From assembly GCA_910575705.1 (NCBI GenBank), contig CAJTFG010000001.1, positions 248,001-312,000 of the forward strand: a DNA stretch of 64,000 nt, in the 5' to 3' direction. The DNA is from Erysipelotrichales bacterium. Lineage in GTDB: Bacteria; Bacillota_I; Bacilli_A; Erysipelotrichales; Erysipelotrichaceae. The position numbers were made by a program, and so were the translations under genes. Positions 17,346-26,198 of this stretch are shown in pieces; the first letter of the stretch is position 1; each line of letters starts with the position of its first letter. The notes under the pieces are model-generated. The model was given only the letters and a program-made list of their open reading frames with translations, was not told the origin of the DNA and did no database searches.

Positions 17346-17969
17346 CTAAGGGTTTCCACTCAAATGCCGCTCAGCCAATTCCCTATATTCTCTTTCTTTC
17401 TCCGTATTTTTTAAATTACCGTAAATTGCCGAAATCAACAATTCATTGGAACTCTTATATCTTTCATCTAAAGCTGCTGTTTCCTCGATCAATTCATCCA
17501 AGTATTTCGATCCTTTTTCAACATAAATATCATACAGTCTGTGGACCTCTTTTTTCATTTTATTGCTAGAAGAATCCTTAATATTTTTATAATACTTATG
17601 AACCTTTGCTACATTGCCTTCCGACAGATAATAATTAAATGCCTTTAAATCGATATCATCTCTTTGCAGTGCCGTCAGTTTTACTTGATCGAATCTTGAA
17701 AAGGCATTATCGATTGCTTTTTTATCTTGTTTATAAATACAGCCATTTAATTTAATGTAATCTACATTGAAAGGATCAAACACCAATTTCACAAGTCTGC
17801 TATCCATAAGCCTGTCAAATTCATCAAAGTTTTTTTCATTCAACAAAGCGACCATTTCATTTAACTTCTTATTTTGAATTATTTTCGCAGTACCCGCAAT
17901 GATCAGCCATACAACGAAAGATCCCGTAATCAATAAAAACAGTATATCCGATTGAAAATTATCAAACAT
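17346..17969 (-). CDS. Membrane-anchored protein of unknown function
   Basis: The 207-residue protein begins with a single hydrophobic helix (ILFLLITGSFVVWLIIAGT, residues 9-27). The rest is a charged, mostly helical region that may form degenerate TPR-like repeats (FDEFDRLMDSR, AIDNAFSRFDQV, NYYLSEGNVAKVHKYYKNI). No enzyme motif is visible. It is the last gene of the minus-strand PTS operon, 10 bp after the M20 hydrolase, but a link to sugar use is not evident. Confidence 0.7.
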   Translation of the reverse strand: MFDNFQSDILFLLITGSFVVWLIIAGTAKIIQNKKLNEMVALLNEKNFDEFDRLMDSRLVKLVFDPFNVDYIKLNGCIYKQDKKAIDNAFSRFDQVKLTALQRDDIDLKAFNYYLSEGNVAKVHKYYKNIKDSSSNKMKKEVHRLYDIYVEKGSKYLDELIEETAALDERYKSSNELLISAIYGNLKNTEKEREYRELAERHLSGNP

Positions 17970-17979
17970 AGATCACCTA

Positions 17980-19209
17980 CTACATATTTTCCTTTTCCAA
18001 CTCTTCTTCCATCTCTTTACGTGCTTTTTCTATGATTCCCGGGTCTAACAGTAAATCCACTACGGTATCGGCCATCACTTTACTTCCCAATCCTACCACA
18101 TATTTTGCTCTGGGAGATGTTACCAATTTTAAATAATCCACAGTATGAAGCGCTACTCGTTTTTCGGTAATTAAACTCGGATACGGCATAATACCCGGGA
18201 CCTTTCTCATCAAATTACCGAAATCCTCTCCTCCGTTATCATCAACCATTCCTTCTTTTAAAGGTTCTCCCAATAATTCAAAATTAGCTCGTAAATACTT
18301 TTCAAACGTATAATTATAAATTCTGCCTAAATACCCTATCTTTTCTTCCATATCTACTTCACATCCGGAAGCCAAAGCGCCGGCCTTTATACAGTTTTTA
18401 ACCTTAGACGTCATCATATGCACAGAATTCGGATTAAAGCTTTTAATTTGTATTTGCAGCTTAGCTATACTCGGGATGACGCCGCTTTCCTTTCCCACAT
18501 CAACAAAGCGTACGAACAGCTGTACATCGTCTGTTGTCTGATAGCGCAGCAATCCGATACCGGTATAACAAATAACTGCGGCATCATGGGCATTCACGCC
18601 TTTTTCTCTGTGATTCCCCGCATGAGCGGGAATTCCATGATAGGTTACATCATACGATACGCTGGTTTTACACCTTCCCGCAATCTTGCTTTTCCCCGAA
18701 GTCGGGTGCAGCAAGATCATAGCGTCTGTATCATCAAATACACCGTTATCTTGCATGATGATCTTACCGCCGCCGCCTTCTTCCGCAGGTGTACCGACGA
18801 TTCTGATCTCTCCCGGCAATTCATACTTCTCTAAGACATATTTTAAAGCAAGCCCAGCTCCGACACCTGTTGCGGCAATAATATTATGTCCACAGGCATG
18901 CGCAACCCTTGTTTCCGTTGGCATCGCTTCCCCTAAATCAAGAGCATCATACTCACAGAGAATATCGATTCTCGGCTTTTTTACCTTGCCGATGGAAAAT
19001 GACGCAACAAAGGCTGTATCTAATCCGCCGCTTTTGCCTTCCACGCAAAATCCTTCATCCGTTAATACATCCATCAGCTTTTTAGATGTATCATATTCTT
19101 TGAACCCTACTTCCGGATGATGATATATGTAATCAGATAACTCCCACAAGTCCTCTAATCGAGTATCGACATATTTTGATATTTCTTTTTTTATTTCCAT
19201 ATGATCCAT
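17980..19209 (-). CDS. M20-family amidohydrolase (AbgB/HipO-like)
   Basis: This 409-residue cytosolic metallohydrolase probably removes an acyl or aminoacyl group from an amide. It has HHPEVGF at the N-terminus, the metal motif ACGHN near residue 108, the Glu pair in TPAEEGGGGK, a lid domain with YHGIPAHAG, and a late His region near the C-terminus. GGAGGG precedes ATG 19209. It follows the PTS IID gene after 60 bp and probably shares its transcript, so the imported sugar may be N-acylated or attached to an amino acid, but this is inference. Confidence 0.85.
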   Translation of the reverse strand: MDHMEIKKEISKYVDTRLEDLWELSDYIYHHPEVGFKEYDTSKKLMDVLTDEGFCVEGKSGGLDTAFVASFSIGKVKKPRIDILCEYDALDLGEAMPTETRVAHACGHNIIAATGVGAGLALKYVLEKYELPGEIRIVGTPAEEGGGGKIIMQDNGVFDDTDAMILLHPTSGKSKIAGRCKTSVSYDVTYHGIPAHAGNHREKGVNAHDAAVICYTGIGLLRYQTTDDVQLFVRFVDVGKESGVIPSIAKLQIQIKSFNPNSVHMMTSKVKNCIKAGALASGCEVDMEEKIGYLGRIYNYTFEKYLRANFELLGEPLKEGMVDDNGGEDFGNLMRKVPGIMPYPSLITEKRVALHTVDYLKLVTSPRAKYVVGLGSKVMADTVVDLLLDPGIIEKARKEMEEELEKENM

Positions 19210-19270
19210 GATATCCCTCCGTTAAAACATAGCAGGTCAACATACACTTTGACCTGCTTTCTGTTATTTC

Positions 19271-20089
19271 TTAAAATATTCCGACCAAAGAACCTAACAT
19301 GCCGATTATCATAATAGATATTACTAACAACAAATAATTCTGCTTTTTGTTTTTAAAATACCACACGATTCCGAATATACACAATAACGGCAGTAACCCC
19401 GGTAATAAAGAATCCAAAACTTCCTGGACCGCAATGGACTTTCCAGAAGAACCGATGGTAAATTCTAAAGGCGTTGATAACTTAACATAAGATCCGGATA
19501 AAGCACCCATCATAAAGATCCCCAATATCGATGCTACATTGATAATATTCGTCATCAAACCAGAACCGATTAATTTATTAACGGCTTCCGTACCTAAGTT
19601 ATATCCCAAGATCGCTAAATATCTGCCGACAAAATATACGGTTAACGGAAATAGAAACGGAAGCAATCCGCCGATAATATTTCCTTGTAAACCAAATGAA
19701 GCGGCAAGGGAAAGAATGATCGATTTAATCGTTCCTTGTATTAAGGAATCACCGATACCGGCAATAGGTCCCATAAGACCTAATTTCAGGTTCGTGATCA
19801 CTTCCGGATCAACATCCCCTTCCAGTTTCTTTTTTTCTTCTAATGCTAATACAACACCGACAATTAAACTTCCGATCGTCCCCTCTGTATTAAAGAATTC
19901 CAAATGACGCTTTAAAGCATCTTTTAACCCTTCTTTATCATCTTTATAAAGCTTTTGAAGTGCCGCACTGATGGTATATGTAAATGATACAGCCTGTAAA
20001 CGCTCAAATGAATTAGGAAGCTCAAGAGTTATAAACCAGCGGAAACGAGATTTCGTAATATCCTTTTTCGTCAATACTCGCTCACTCAT
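19271..20089 (-). CDS. PTS mannose-family EIID component
   Basis: EIID forms the membrane channel of a mannose-type phosphotransferase with EIIC. The 272 residues begin with the family pattern RFRWFITLELPNSFERLQ and contain GPIAGIGDSLIQGTIKSI near residue 110, and the C-terminus has two or three hydrophobic helices. The start overlaps the end of the EIIC gene by 8 bp, so the two are coupled. Complete IIA-IIB-IIC-IID order is present in this operon. Confidence 0.93.
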   Translation of the reverse strand: MSERVLTKKDITKSRFRWFITLELPNSFERLQAVSFTYTISAALQKLYKDDKEGLKDALKRHLEFFNTEGTIGSLIVGVVLALEEKKKLEGDVDPEVITNLKLGLMGPIAGIGDSLIQGTIKSIILSLAASFGLQGNIIGGLLPFLFPLTVYFVGRYLAILGYNLGTEAVNKLIGSGLMTNIINVASILGIFMMGALSGSYVKLSTPLEFTIGSSGKSIAVQEVLDSLLPGLLPLLCIFGIVWYFKNKKQNYLLLVISIMIIGMLGSLVGIF

Positions 20090-20837
20090 GTACTTCTCCT
20101 CCTTTCTTTTGACTGCCGTTAAAGAACAAAATCAAAGCCAAACATACGCCGAATACTGAAATGGCCATAGTGTTTAATCCCATATATTGCACCATGAAAT
20201 AAGCAATGAAGAAATAAGGCAGTATCTCTTTTCTTCCGATCTGCGTAATCATCAAAGCAAATCCAATAGCCGGTAATACACCGCCCGCAACGGATAATCC
20301 CCCGGTTACCCAGCTAGGCAAATAATCGATCAAAAACTGAGCAGCTGTCGGCCCCAAGTAGCTTATAATGAAAATCGGTATGATCTGCAATGCTGACATA
20401 AACAGCCATGGGTATAAAACCGCACAACGATTTATCTCTTTTACATTTCCCTCTTCTGCTTTTCTATCTGCATAATGCAAAAACCAAATATTGATACTTC
20501 TTTTCATATTATTGAAAAAGGTTCCTAAAATCCCGAAAGGAACTGCAATCGTAACCGCCATTTGCGCATCTAATCCTTGCGATAAAGCGATAGGAATCGC
20601 TATGATTCCAGCCATAGCCTGATCAGAAGGCATATTGTTGCCTGTCGCCACGACACCTAAATACAATAATTGAATACTACAGCCGATGATCAATCCTTGC
20701 GTAATGTCTCCAAAAATAATTCCATAGATCAATCCCAATGTCGCAGGCGACTTATATGCAGATGATAAGCCATAACCCGGAATAGCCACCGCATATAGGA
20801 TTGCAGAAAACAATGCTAAACCAAAATTTCCAGTCAT
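20082..20837 (-). CDS. PTS mannose-family EIIC component
   Basis: EIIC carries the sugar across the membrane. The 251-residue protein is strongly hydrophobic with about seven helices, and has the sorbose/mannose-IIC pattern GLIYGIIFGDITQGLIIGCS near residue 30 and NMPSDQAMAGIIAIP near residue 68. It is flanked by EIIB (19-bp gap) and EIID (8-bp overlap). Confidence 0.93.
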   Translation of the reverse strand: MTGNFGLALFSAILYAVAIPGYGLSSAYKSPATLGLIYGIIFGDITQGLIIGCSIQLLYLGVVATGNNMPSDQAMAGIIAIPIALSQGLDAQMAVTIAVPFGILGTFFNNMKRSINIWFLHYADRKAEEGNVKEINRCAVLYPWLFMSALQIIPIFIISYLGPTAAQFLIDYLPSWVTGGLSVAGGVLPAIGFALMITQIGRKEILPYFFIAYFMVQYMGLNTMAISVFGVCLALILFFNGSQKKGGEVHE

Positions 20838-20855
20838 ACTCTTTCTCCTTTTATA

Positions 20856-21347
20856 TTAATCAAAATGAATACCCTTCATCACAGAATTAAATTCAGCAGA
20901 GCCATCCTCCGGCACCTGATGAAAATACACTCGCTGTCCGCTGTCATTTATTTCCTGTAAGCGATCAGCATCTGTTTTATCCAATGTAATCGGCCCGAAA
21001 ACCGCTTTTCTGCTAGCTGAACCTCCCAAACCGCCGATCTGAATCGCATCAAACGATACACCTCCTTTATATATGCGATATACGTCATCGACATTTTTTA
21101 TTAAGATCATACAATTCGTCTCATCGTACTTCGTTTCATGCCAATGCTTAATGAAATCATCAACCGCCACTACATTTACCTTGGTACCTAATGGCGCCGA
21201 CATTTGATAAACACTCAACATAAAAGGATCATTTGCCAACTTATCGTTAACTACCAAAATCGTATCTGCTTTAATGGTATGTATCCATTTTGTAACGATC
21301 TGTCCATGCACCAGTCTGAAATCAACTCTTACCAATTTAATTGCCAT
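20856..21347 (-). CDS. PTS mannose-family EIIB component
   Basis: A 163-residue cytosolic phosphocarrier accepts phosphate on His14 in VRVDFRLVHGQIVTKW and passes it to the sugar during import. QIGGLGGS and the C-terminal helix fit the sorbose-EIIB family. It overlaps the EIIA gene by 11 bp. Together with the adjacent dehydrogenase it would yield a phosphorylated sugar acid or sugar for direct oxidation. Confidence 0.93.
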   Translation of the reverse strand: MAIKLVRVDFRLVHGQIVTKWIHTIKADTILVVNDKLANDPFMLSVYQMSAPLGTKVNVVAVDDFIKHWHETKYDETNCMILIKNVDDVYRIYKGGVSFDAIQIGGLGGSASRKAVFGPITLDKTDADRLQEINDSGQRVYFHQVPEDGSAEFNSVMKGIHFD

Positions 21348-21744
21348 ACGTATTTCCTTTCATTTTTTCTAATACATCAAATCCATTCATTGCATATACT
21401 TCCATCAAATGCTTTTTCAAATCTTCAACAGTTCCAAAGCCGCAAGATGAAGATGCTTCTAACAGCATAGGTAAATTTACACCGCAAAGTATCTCTATAT
21501 TATAATCACGAGACAAATTCAACAATGTATTACATGGAGTTCCGCCAAATAGATCCGTCAAACATAAGTACACAGACCGCTCATCCAGCTCTTCTTTCAC
21601 CGCTACATAATAATCATCCATCGACATATCTTCCAAAAGCGAAACGGCAGTTATATTTTTTAACTTACCTCCGATCATTTCCGTTGATCTTATCAGTTCC
21701 TCTCCAAACCTTCCATGCGTACATACTAAAATCTTCATTTCCAT
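21337..21744 (-). CDS. PTS mannose-family EIIA component
   Basis: EIIA accepts phosphate from HPr on His10 (CTHGRFGEEL). The 135-residue protein has the family's DLFGGTPCNTLLNL segment near residue 64 and GVNLPMLLEA. It is the first PTS gene of the operon, 17 bp after the dehydrogenase gene. Confidence 0.92.
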   Translation of the reverse strand: MEMKILVCTHGRFGEELIRSTEMIGGKLKNITAVSLLEDMSMDDYYVAVKEELDERSVYLCLTDLFGGTPCNTLLNLSRDYNIEILCGVNLPMLLEASSSCGFGTVEDLKKHLMEVYAMNGFDVLEKMKGNTYGN

Positions 21745-21761
21745 CGTGGATCCTCCTGACG

Positions 21762-22658
21762 CTATTTCTTCTTAACGCTATGACCGCCAAATCCGTTCCT
21801 CATAGCCGCAACCATTTTACAGGAAAATTTCTCATGATCCTTCGAAGCATTTCTGATCATCAATGATAAGGCGATGACAGGCACCGAAACATTTTTTTCC
21901 AAACTTGTTTCCACTGCCCATTTCGCTTCTCCGTTCGCATCTACTTCTCCGATAATATTTTCTAAATCATGATCCTTTTGTAATTGGTCATAAACAATTT
22001 CCATGAGCCAACTTCTTATAACCGAACCGTGATTCCAATTATCTGCGACGCTTGCCAGATCATATTCAAAGCCGCTTTCTTTCAATAACTGGAAACCTTC
22101 ACCGATAGCTTCCATCATGCCGTATTCGATACCGTTGTGAACCATTTTCATAAAATGACCGCTGCCCGCTTTTCCGGTATACATTAATCCGCCTTCTATT
22201 GCCACATCCGTAAAGACTTCTTCTAAATATTCAAAAGCCTGCTTATCGCCTCCTATCATCATGCATGCACCATATCTTGCACCGGAAATACCACCCGATG
22301 TTCCGCAATCAAGAAATTTTATGTTTTTTTTGCGCAGCATACTGTCATGCTTCATAGATTCCGTATATCGGGAATTTCCCGCATCAATCACAATATCATT
22401 TTCATCCAATTTCTCTGATAATTCCTTTATCGTGTTTTCCGTCGGAGTACCGCAGGGAAGCATCAACCATATAATTCGCGGTTTATCTAATTTTTCAATC
22501 AGATCGCTAAGACTAGATGCTACTCTAATACCGCTCTTTTCAATAAAAGAACAAGCCTCAAAAGATAAATCATATCCGATCACTTCCCTATGATGATCTT
22601 TTAAATTCAAAGCAAGATTAGCTCCCATCTTTCCTAAGCCAACAAGCCCAATTTTCAT
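21762..22658 (-). CDS. 6-phosphogluconate dehydrogenase-like (NAD-type, GntZ/YqeC-like)
   Basis: The 298-residue oxidoreductase has the Rossmann motif GLVGLGKMGANLALNL at the N-terminus and the catalytic region GSGHFMKMVHNGIEYGMMEA near residue 165. The length matches the short (about 300 residue) bacterial form rather than the 470-residue one. The second beta strand ends YDLS, with an acidic residue instead of the NRT that binds the NADP phosphate, so NAD is the probable cofactor. It heads a mannose-family PTS operon. A gluconate PTS that makes 6-phosphogluconate with a dehydrogenase beside it is known in enterococci, so gluconate is the leading guess. Confidence 0.8.
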   Translation of the reverse strand: MKIGLVGLGKMGANLALNLKDHHREVIGYDLSFEACSFIEKSGIRVASSLSDLIEKLDKPRIIWLMLPCGTPTENTIKELSEKLDENDIVIDAGNSRYTESMKHDSMLRKKNIKFLDCGTSGGISGARYGACMMIGGDKQAFEYLEEVFTDVAIEGGLMYTGKAGSGHFMKMVHNGIEYGMMEAIGEGFQLLKESGFEYDLASVADNWNHGSVIRSWLMEIVYDQLQKDHDLENIIGEVDANGEAKWAVETSLEKNVSVPVIALSLMIRNASKDHEKFSCKMVAAMRNGFGGHSVKKK

Positions 22659-22696
22659 AATATTCCTCCCTATTTATCTAAACAAAGTATAAAACA

Positions 22697-22725
22697 TTAT
22701 TTTATTTTTATCAATAATAAAATAA
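22697..22725. promoter_or_regulatory. Candidate RpiR operator (9-bp inverted repeat)
   Basis: TTATTTTAT (22697-22705) and ATAAAATAA (22717-22725) form perfect arms in the very AT-rich gap between the PTS operon and the divergent RpiR-type gene. Low complexity makes chance matches possible. Confidence 0.4.
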
Positions 22726-22839
22726 AATATTTTTTTATTTTGTATTATTTATAGAATTTATAGAGACTTTTCCGGTTAGTATGCTATTATTAGATTAAAG
22801 ACCGATACTTACTTATATTAGGAATGAAAGGAACGTATT

Positions 22840-23694
22840 ATGAAAAAAGAACCAATTAAAATCAAGATAAAAACAAACAAAAGAAATCTGACAAAAAAAG
22901 AAAGCATAATCGCTGACTTTATCCTCTCCAATCCCAAAGAAGTATCAAAGATGACAATCAATGAAGTTGCATCTCGTCTGGGATTTGCCGATTCTACAAT
23001 TTTTCAATTTACCCGCAAATTAGGATATAAAAGTTTCCGCGATTTTCGCAGCGATCTATTATTTGAAGAATATGATCCAGAGATATCTGTTCATGAGAAT
23101 ATCAAACCGACAGATACTTGCATCGAAATGACAAAAAAAGTATTTGAATCATCTATCAAATCTTTAAATGATACGATATGTCTGCTTACGGATAATGCAT
23201 TAAAGAAGGCAAGCGACATTTTGTTAAATTCCGATCTGATCACCTTTTTTGGTGTTGGCGGCAGCAATGTTGTTTCTTTGGATGCCTATCATAAATTTTT
23301 AAGATCCCCTCTAAAAGTACAATATGCAACAGATTACCATATACAATTGATGCAGGCTTCTCTGTTAACAGAAAAAGATTGTGCAGTTATCATCACTCAT
23401 ACCGGTCTAACAAAAGAAACGATCGAAATTGCCAAAACAGTTAAGAAAAACAAAGCACGGATCATCACGATCACAAGCTACCCATCCAACGAGTTAAAAA
23501 AAGTATCCGATGTTATCTTTACCTCTGTATCGGAAGAAACCGGATACCGCTCAGAATCACTATCCAGCAGAATATCTCAGTTAGCCATCATCGATTCACT
23601 TTTTATCATCACTATGTTCAATGATGAAAACAAAGCCAACAAAACATTATATAAAATCAGAAATATTATAAACACCACAAAAAATGATGCATGA
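22840..23694 (+). CDS. RpiR-family transcription regulator of the PTS operon
   Basis: The 284-residue protein has an N-terminal HTH_6 domain (MTINEVASRLGFADSTIFQF, about residues 38-57) and a C-terminal SIS sugar-phosphate-binding domain (ITFFGVGGSNVV near 135 and CAVIITHTGLTKETIEIA near 180). A GAAAGGAA site precedes ATG 22840. It is divergent from the dehydrogenase-PTS-M20 operon, so it most likely senses that pathway's phosphorylated intermediate. Confidence 0.9.
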   Translation: MKKEPIKIKIKTNKRNLTKKESIIADFILSNPKEVSKMTINEVASRLGFADSTIFQFTRKLGYKSFRDFRSDLLFEEYDPEISVHENIKPTDTCIEMTKKVFESSIKSLNDTICLLTDNALKKASDILLNSDLITFFGVGGSNVVSLDAYHKFLRSPLKVQYATDYHIQLMQASLLTEKDCAVIITHTGLTKETIEIAKTVKKNKARIITITSYPSNELKKVSDVIFTSVSEETGYRSESLSSRISQLAIIDSLFIITMFNDENKANKTLYKIRNIINTTKNDA

Positions 23695-23713
23695 AATATT
23701 ATAAATTAAAAAG

Positions 23714-23747
23714 CGGAACTATGCAGATCGACATAGTTCTTTTTTAT
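23714..23747 (+). terminator. Terminator of the RpiR-type gene
   Basis: GAACTATG and CATAGTTC form an 8-bp stem with an 8-nt loop (CAGATCGA), followed by TTTTTTATT. The inner 7 bp of the arms and the loop length equal those of the folded site in cassettes E, H and J. Confidence 0.85.
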
Positions 23748-23785
23748 TGATCACAAAATGATAACCCGCTTATCCATCGTGATTC

Positions 23786-24061
23786 CTCTGTATATCATAT
23801 AGAATTATAATCCTTATTATAATTTCCGAATATAAACAGAGCCGGACGCTGACGGACTACACCGTTGCTGTTAGCAGCATCAATAGTTGATTGTATTACT
23901 CCGGAAATAGAAAAGAGCAGAGGGAATTTAAAATCACGAAACGTAGATGACCAATAGCCGCAATCAATGCCGGGAGTGCATGTTCCATTTGCTGCATATG
24001 TAATGGAATCAAAATTGGATGAACCAATAATAACAGGAGTATAGTGCGCAACAGAAATCGT
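23786..24061 (-). other. Variable cassette F (silent C-terminal domain)
   Basis: From 24061 the minus strand reads TISVAHYTPVIIGSSN through CTPGIDCGYWSSTFRDFKF and NSNGVVRQRPALF to TGA at 23795, 88 residues with no start codon. CGYWSST followed about 35 residues later by RQRPAL is the clearest resemblance to C-type-lectin-like domains such as DUF1566/FISUMP, where YWSS(T/S) precedes a final VR motif. The folded site is 23786-23841 (56 nt) with perfect inner arms AATTATA/TATAATT. Confidence 0.8.
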
Positions 24062-24205
24062 GCCCCCCTTATAATGGAACCCCGCTCCTCATTATCTTCT
24101 TCCTACCTTTGGGACTGAATCCCAGACCAATCACCCCTTATACATAAAATTTCATCCTTTTATCCTACCTTATATGAAAATCTTAACAGACGCAAAAGAA
24201 AAAGC
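24062..24205 (-). repeat. Cassette F leader (copy of the cassette E leader)
   Basis: This upstream module is nearly identical to 17106-17257. It includes the consensus GGTTCCATTATAA and the ATAAGGTAGG motif seen in weaker form before other cassettes. It starts at the T-run of the terminator of the neighbouring gene, as in cassette E. Confidence 0.85.
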
Positions 24206-24222
24206 ATAGCTACTGCTATGCT
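24194..24222 (-). terminator. Terminator of the gene at 24228-25061
   Basis: On the minus strand AGCATAGC pairs with GCTATGCT around a 3-nt loop and is followed by TTTTTCTTTT. Confidence 0.8.
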
Positions 24223-24227
24223 TCCTA

Positions 24228-25061
24228 TCAAATATGATGCTCCTTCACAAGCTTCCAAAGCTCACTGTACGACACAAAGCTGATGGAATCACATTTCTCC
24301 TTTGCCTTCTGCCTCTGCTTCTTCACATTGCCGTCATGCTGCTTATACAATGCATTCTTATCCATCATATATTGCACATAACTGAATTTTTTCATCAAAA
24401 ACCATACAGCGATGATACGATTGATCGTATCCTGCACATCCGATGCACTCTGTAAGATCTCTTTTAAATCGATCATCTGACGAGAAGCGATCGCTTTGGC
24501 ACATTCATACATCTCATCATAGCTCGTAAAAATGTGCATATCCAACCAGCGCTGTACGATCCCTGCCTTTTCTTTCTGAAAAAAGAAACGGCGAATCGCT
24601 TCCTGCAGAAATTCCTCCTGCTTTTCATTCGCACACATCGATATGATCTCGTTGCGCGTTCCTTCATATTCGTTTTCCGGTTCACTCATAATGAAATAAA
24701 GAGCTTTTGCCATCACATATGCTTCCTGTTCGCCAAACGACAAGATCATCGCACGTTCCTGTTCCCGTATCTGATCGTAGATCACATGCGGACAGCGGAT
24801 CTGTCCCTGCGGCAATTTAAAAGAATCGCGATAGCTGATGATCTGATTGGCGATCGCATCTTTGTTGATATTCAGCCGCAGCTCACTGCAGATCTTCATT
24901 TTCGGACTTATCGTCAGAAGATGCTGAAATATCACTTTCTGCTCTTCGTTTAAACGTTCCTCATACATCGCCAGATAATCTTCCAGATATCCGTTAAACA
25001 AGCACGTACTTTCCTGCTGTCGGCTATCGCTGAGTGAACTCAAAATTTCATAAATCGGCAT
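24228..25061 (-). CDS. Conserved-looking soluble protein of unknown function
   Basis: I do not recognise this 277-residue protein. It is predicted mostly alpha-helical and soluble, with many Glu, Met, Ile and Arg residues and no signal peptide or membrane helix. It ends in a basic stretch (KKQRQKAKEKC) followed by a short SYSELWKLVKEHH tail. It stands alone between cassette F and an inositol-phosphatase-like gene on the same strand, 64 bp apart. Confidence 0.65.
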   Translation of the reverse strand: MPIYEILSSLSDSRQQESTCLFNGYLEDYLAMYEERLNEEQKVIFQHLLTISPKMKICSELRLNINKDAIANQIISYRDSFKLPQGQIRCPHVIYDQIREQERAMILSFGEQEAYVMAKALYFIMSEPENEYEGTRNEIISMCANEKQEEFLQEAIRRFFFQKEKAGIVQRWLDMHIFTSYDEMYECAKAIASRQMIDLKEILQSASDVQDTINRIIAVWFLMKKFSYVQYMMDKNALYKQHDGNVKKQRQKAKEKCDSISFVSYSELWKLVKEHHI

Positions 25062-25125
25062 GTTCCATCCTCTTTCCTGTCACTGCTTCCCCAATCTATC
25101 GTATGCTGTTTCAAAAAATATGCTA

Positions 25126-26025
25126 TTATTCCTCATCTTCCTGCTCTTGTGCCATATCGTTCAACATGGACTCCAATGCGGCATCCAGATCGCTTGCGGA
25201 TACCGTTTGCGCTTTTTTTTGCACCTGCGCAATTCCCGCTTGTAAAATATGCTCCGGCTTTCTTCCCGCAACAGCAGCCAGATCTTCTACATTCGCCGCA
25301 TTGCCCGCAATCAATCCGATCCGTTTCGCATACTGCATATCTCCATCCAATGTTACGATCTTCCCGCCAGCTTCCAAAATAAGCAAAACTCCGGCTGCAT
25401 AATCCCACGGAGAAAGACGCTGTTCGTAAAAACCATCGACACGCCCGCATGCCACATAACACAGATCCAAAACAGCACTGCCGCTTCGGCGGATATCTTT
25501 TCCTGCCAAAAACATACGGCGCATGATATCAAAAGTTTCCTGTGCAAATTCTTTTTCATATGGCGTCGTTCCGCACATGATCAAAGAGGAAGCGAGTTCC
25601 CGCTGCGATACATGTATCCTTTCATCATTGCGATATGCTCCTTGTCCCTTTGCGGCGATGAACATCTCATCCAGATAAGGATCATACACCGCCCCAAACA
25701 CCGCTTCATGGTGTTCTAGTAAAGCGACAGAAATAGCAGAATGCCGATAGTCATATATATAGTTCGTCGTACCGTCAATCGGATCAATGACCCATAAAAA
25801 GCCATCCGTTTCTTCATGCACGTCATCCTCTTCCGCCAGAAAACCACTGCCGGGAAGAATCTCCGACAGTTTTTCGATTAAAAACTTCTGTACCGTTACA
25901 TCCATATCGGTGACCAGGTTTGTCTGATCTCCCTTCTCCCGGACATCCGAAAACATATGGTTTCGTATCATATCCCCTGCCTGACGCAGAATCGCACTTA
26001 CCTGTGCCGCATACGCTATATTCAT
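25126..26025 (-). CDS. Inositol-monophosphatase family phosphatase
   Basis: A 299-residue Mg2+-dependent phosphatase of the IMPase/SuhB family. It has the first metal motif GSGFLAEED near residue 63, the second WVIDPIDGTTNY near 80-92, and the third SPWDYAAG near residue 210. Substrates in this family include inositol phosphates, PAP and NADP, so the real substrate is not fixed. The last 45 residues form an extra helical tail (ILQAGIAQVQKKAQTVSASD) beyond the usual length. Confidence 0.9.
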   Translation of the reverse strand: MNIAYAAQVSAILRQAGDMIRNHMFSDVREKGDQTNLVTDMDVTVQKFLIEKLSEILPGSGFLAEEDDVHEETDGFLWVIDPIDGTTNYIYDYRHSAISVALLEHHEAVFGAVYDPYLDEMFIAAKGQGAYRNDERIHVSQRELASSLIMCGTTPYEKEFAQETFDIMRRMFLAGKDIRRSGSAVLDLCYVACGRVDGFYEQRLSPWDYAAGVLLILEAGGKIVTLDGDMQYAKRIGLIAGNAANVEDLAAVAGRKPEHILQAGIAQVQKKAQTVSASDLDAALESMLNDMAQEQEDEE

Positions 26026-26198
26026 AAGAGTGCCTTCCTTCTATGGCTACAGTATATCACGGATAAGCGGGAAGTGAAATAAATCTGCCCTTTTTCCACC
26101 ATCGTTTATATACTGTTTACACATAGGAAATATACATATTTTTATTTACACGCATAAAGAATATGATTACAATAGATTCATAAAGAAAAGGTGACAAT

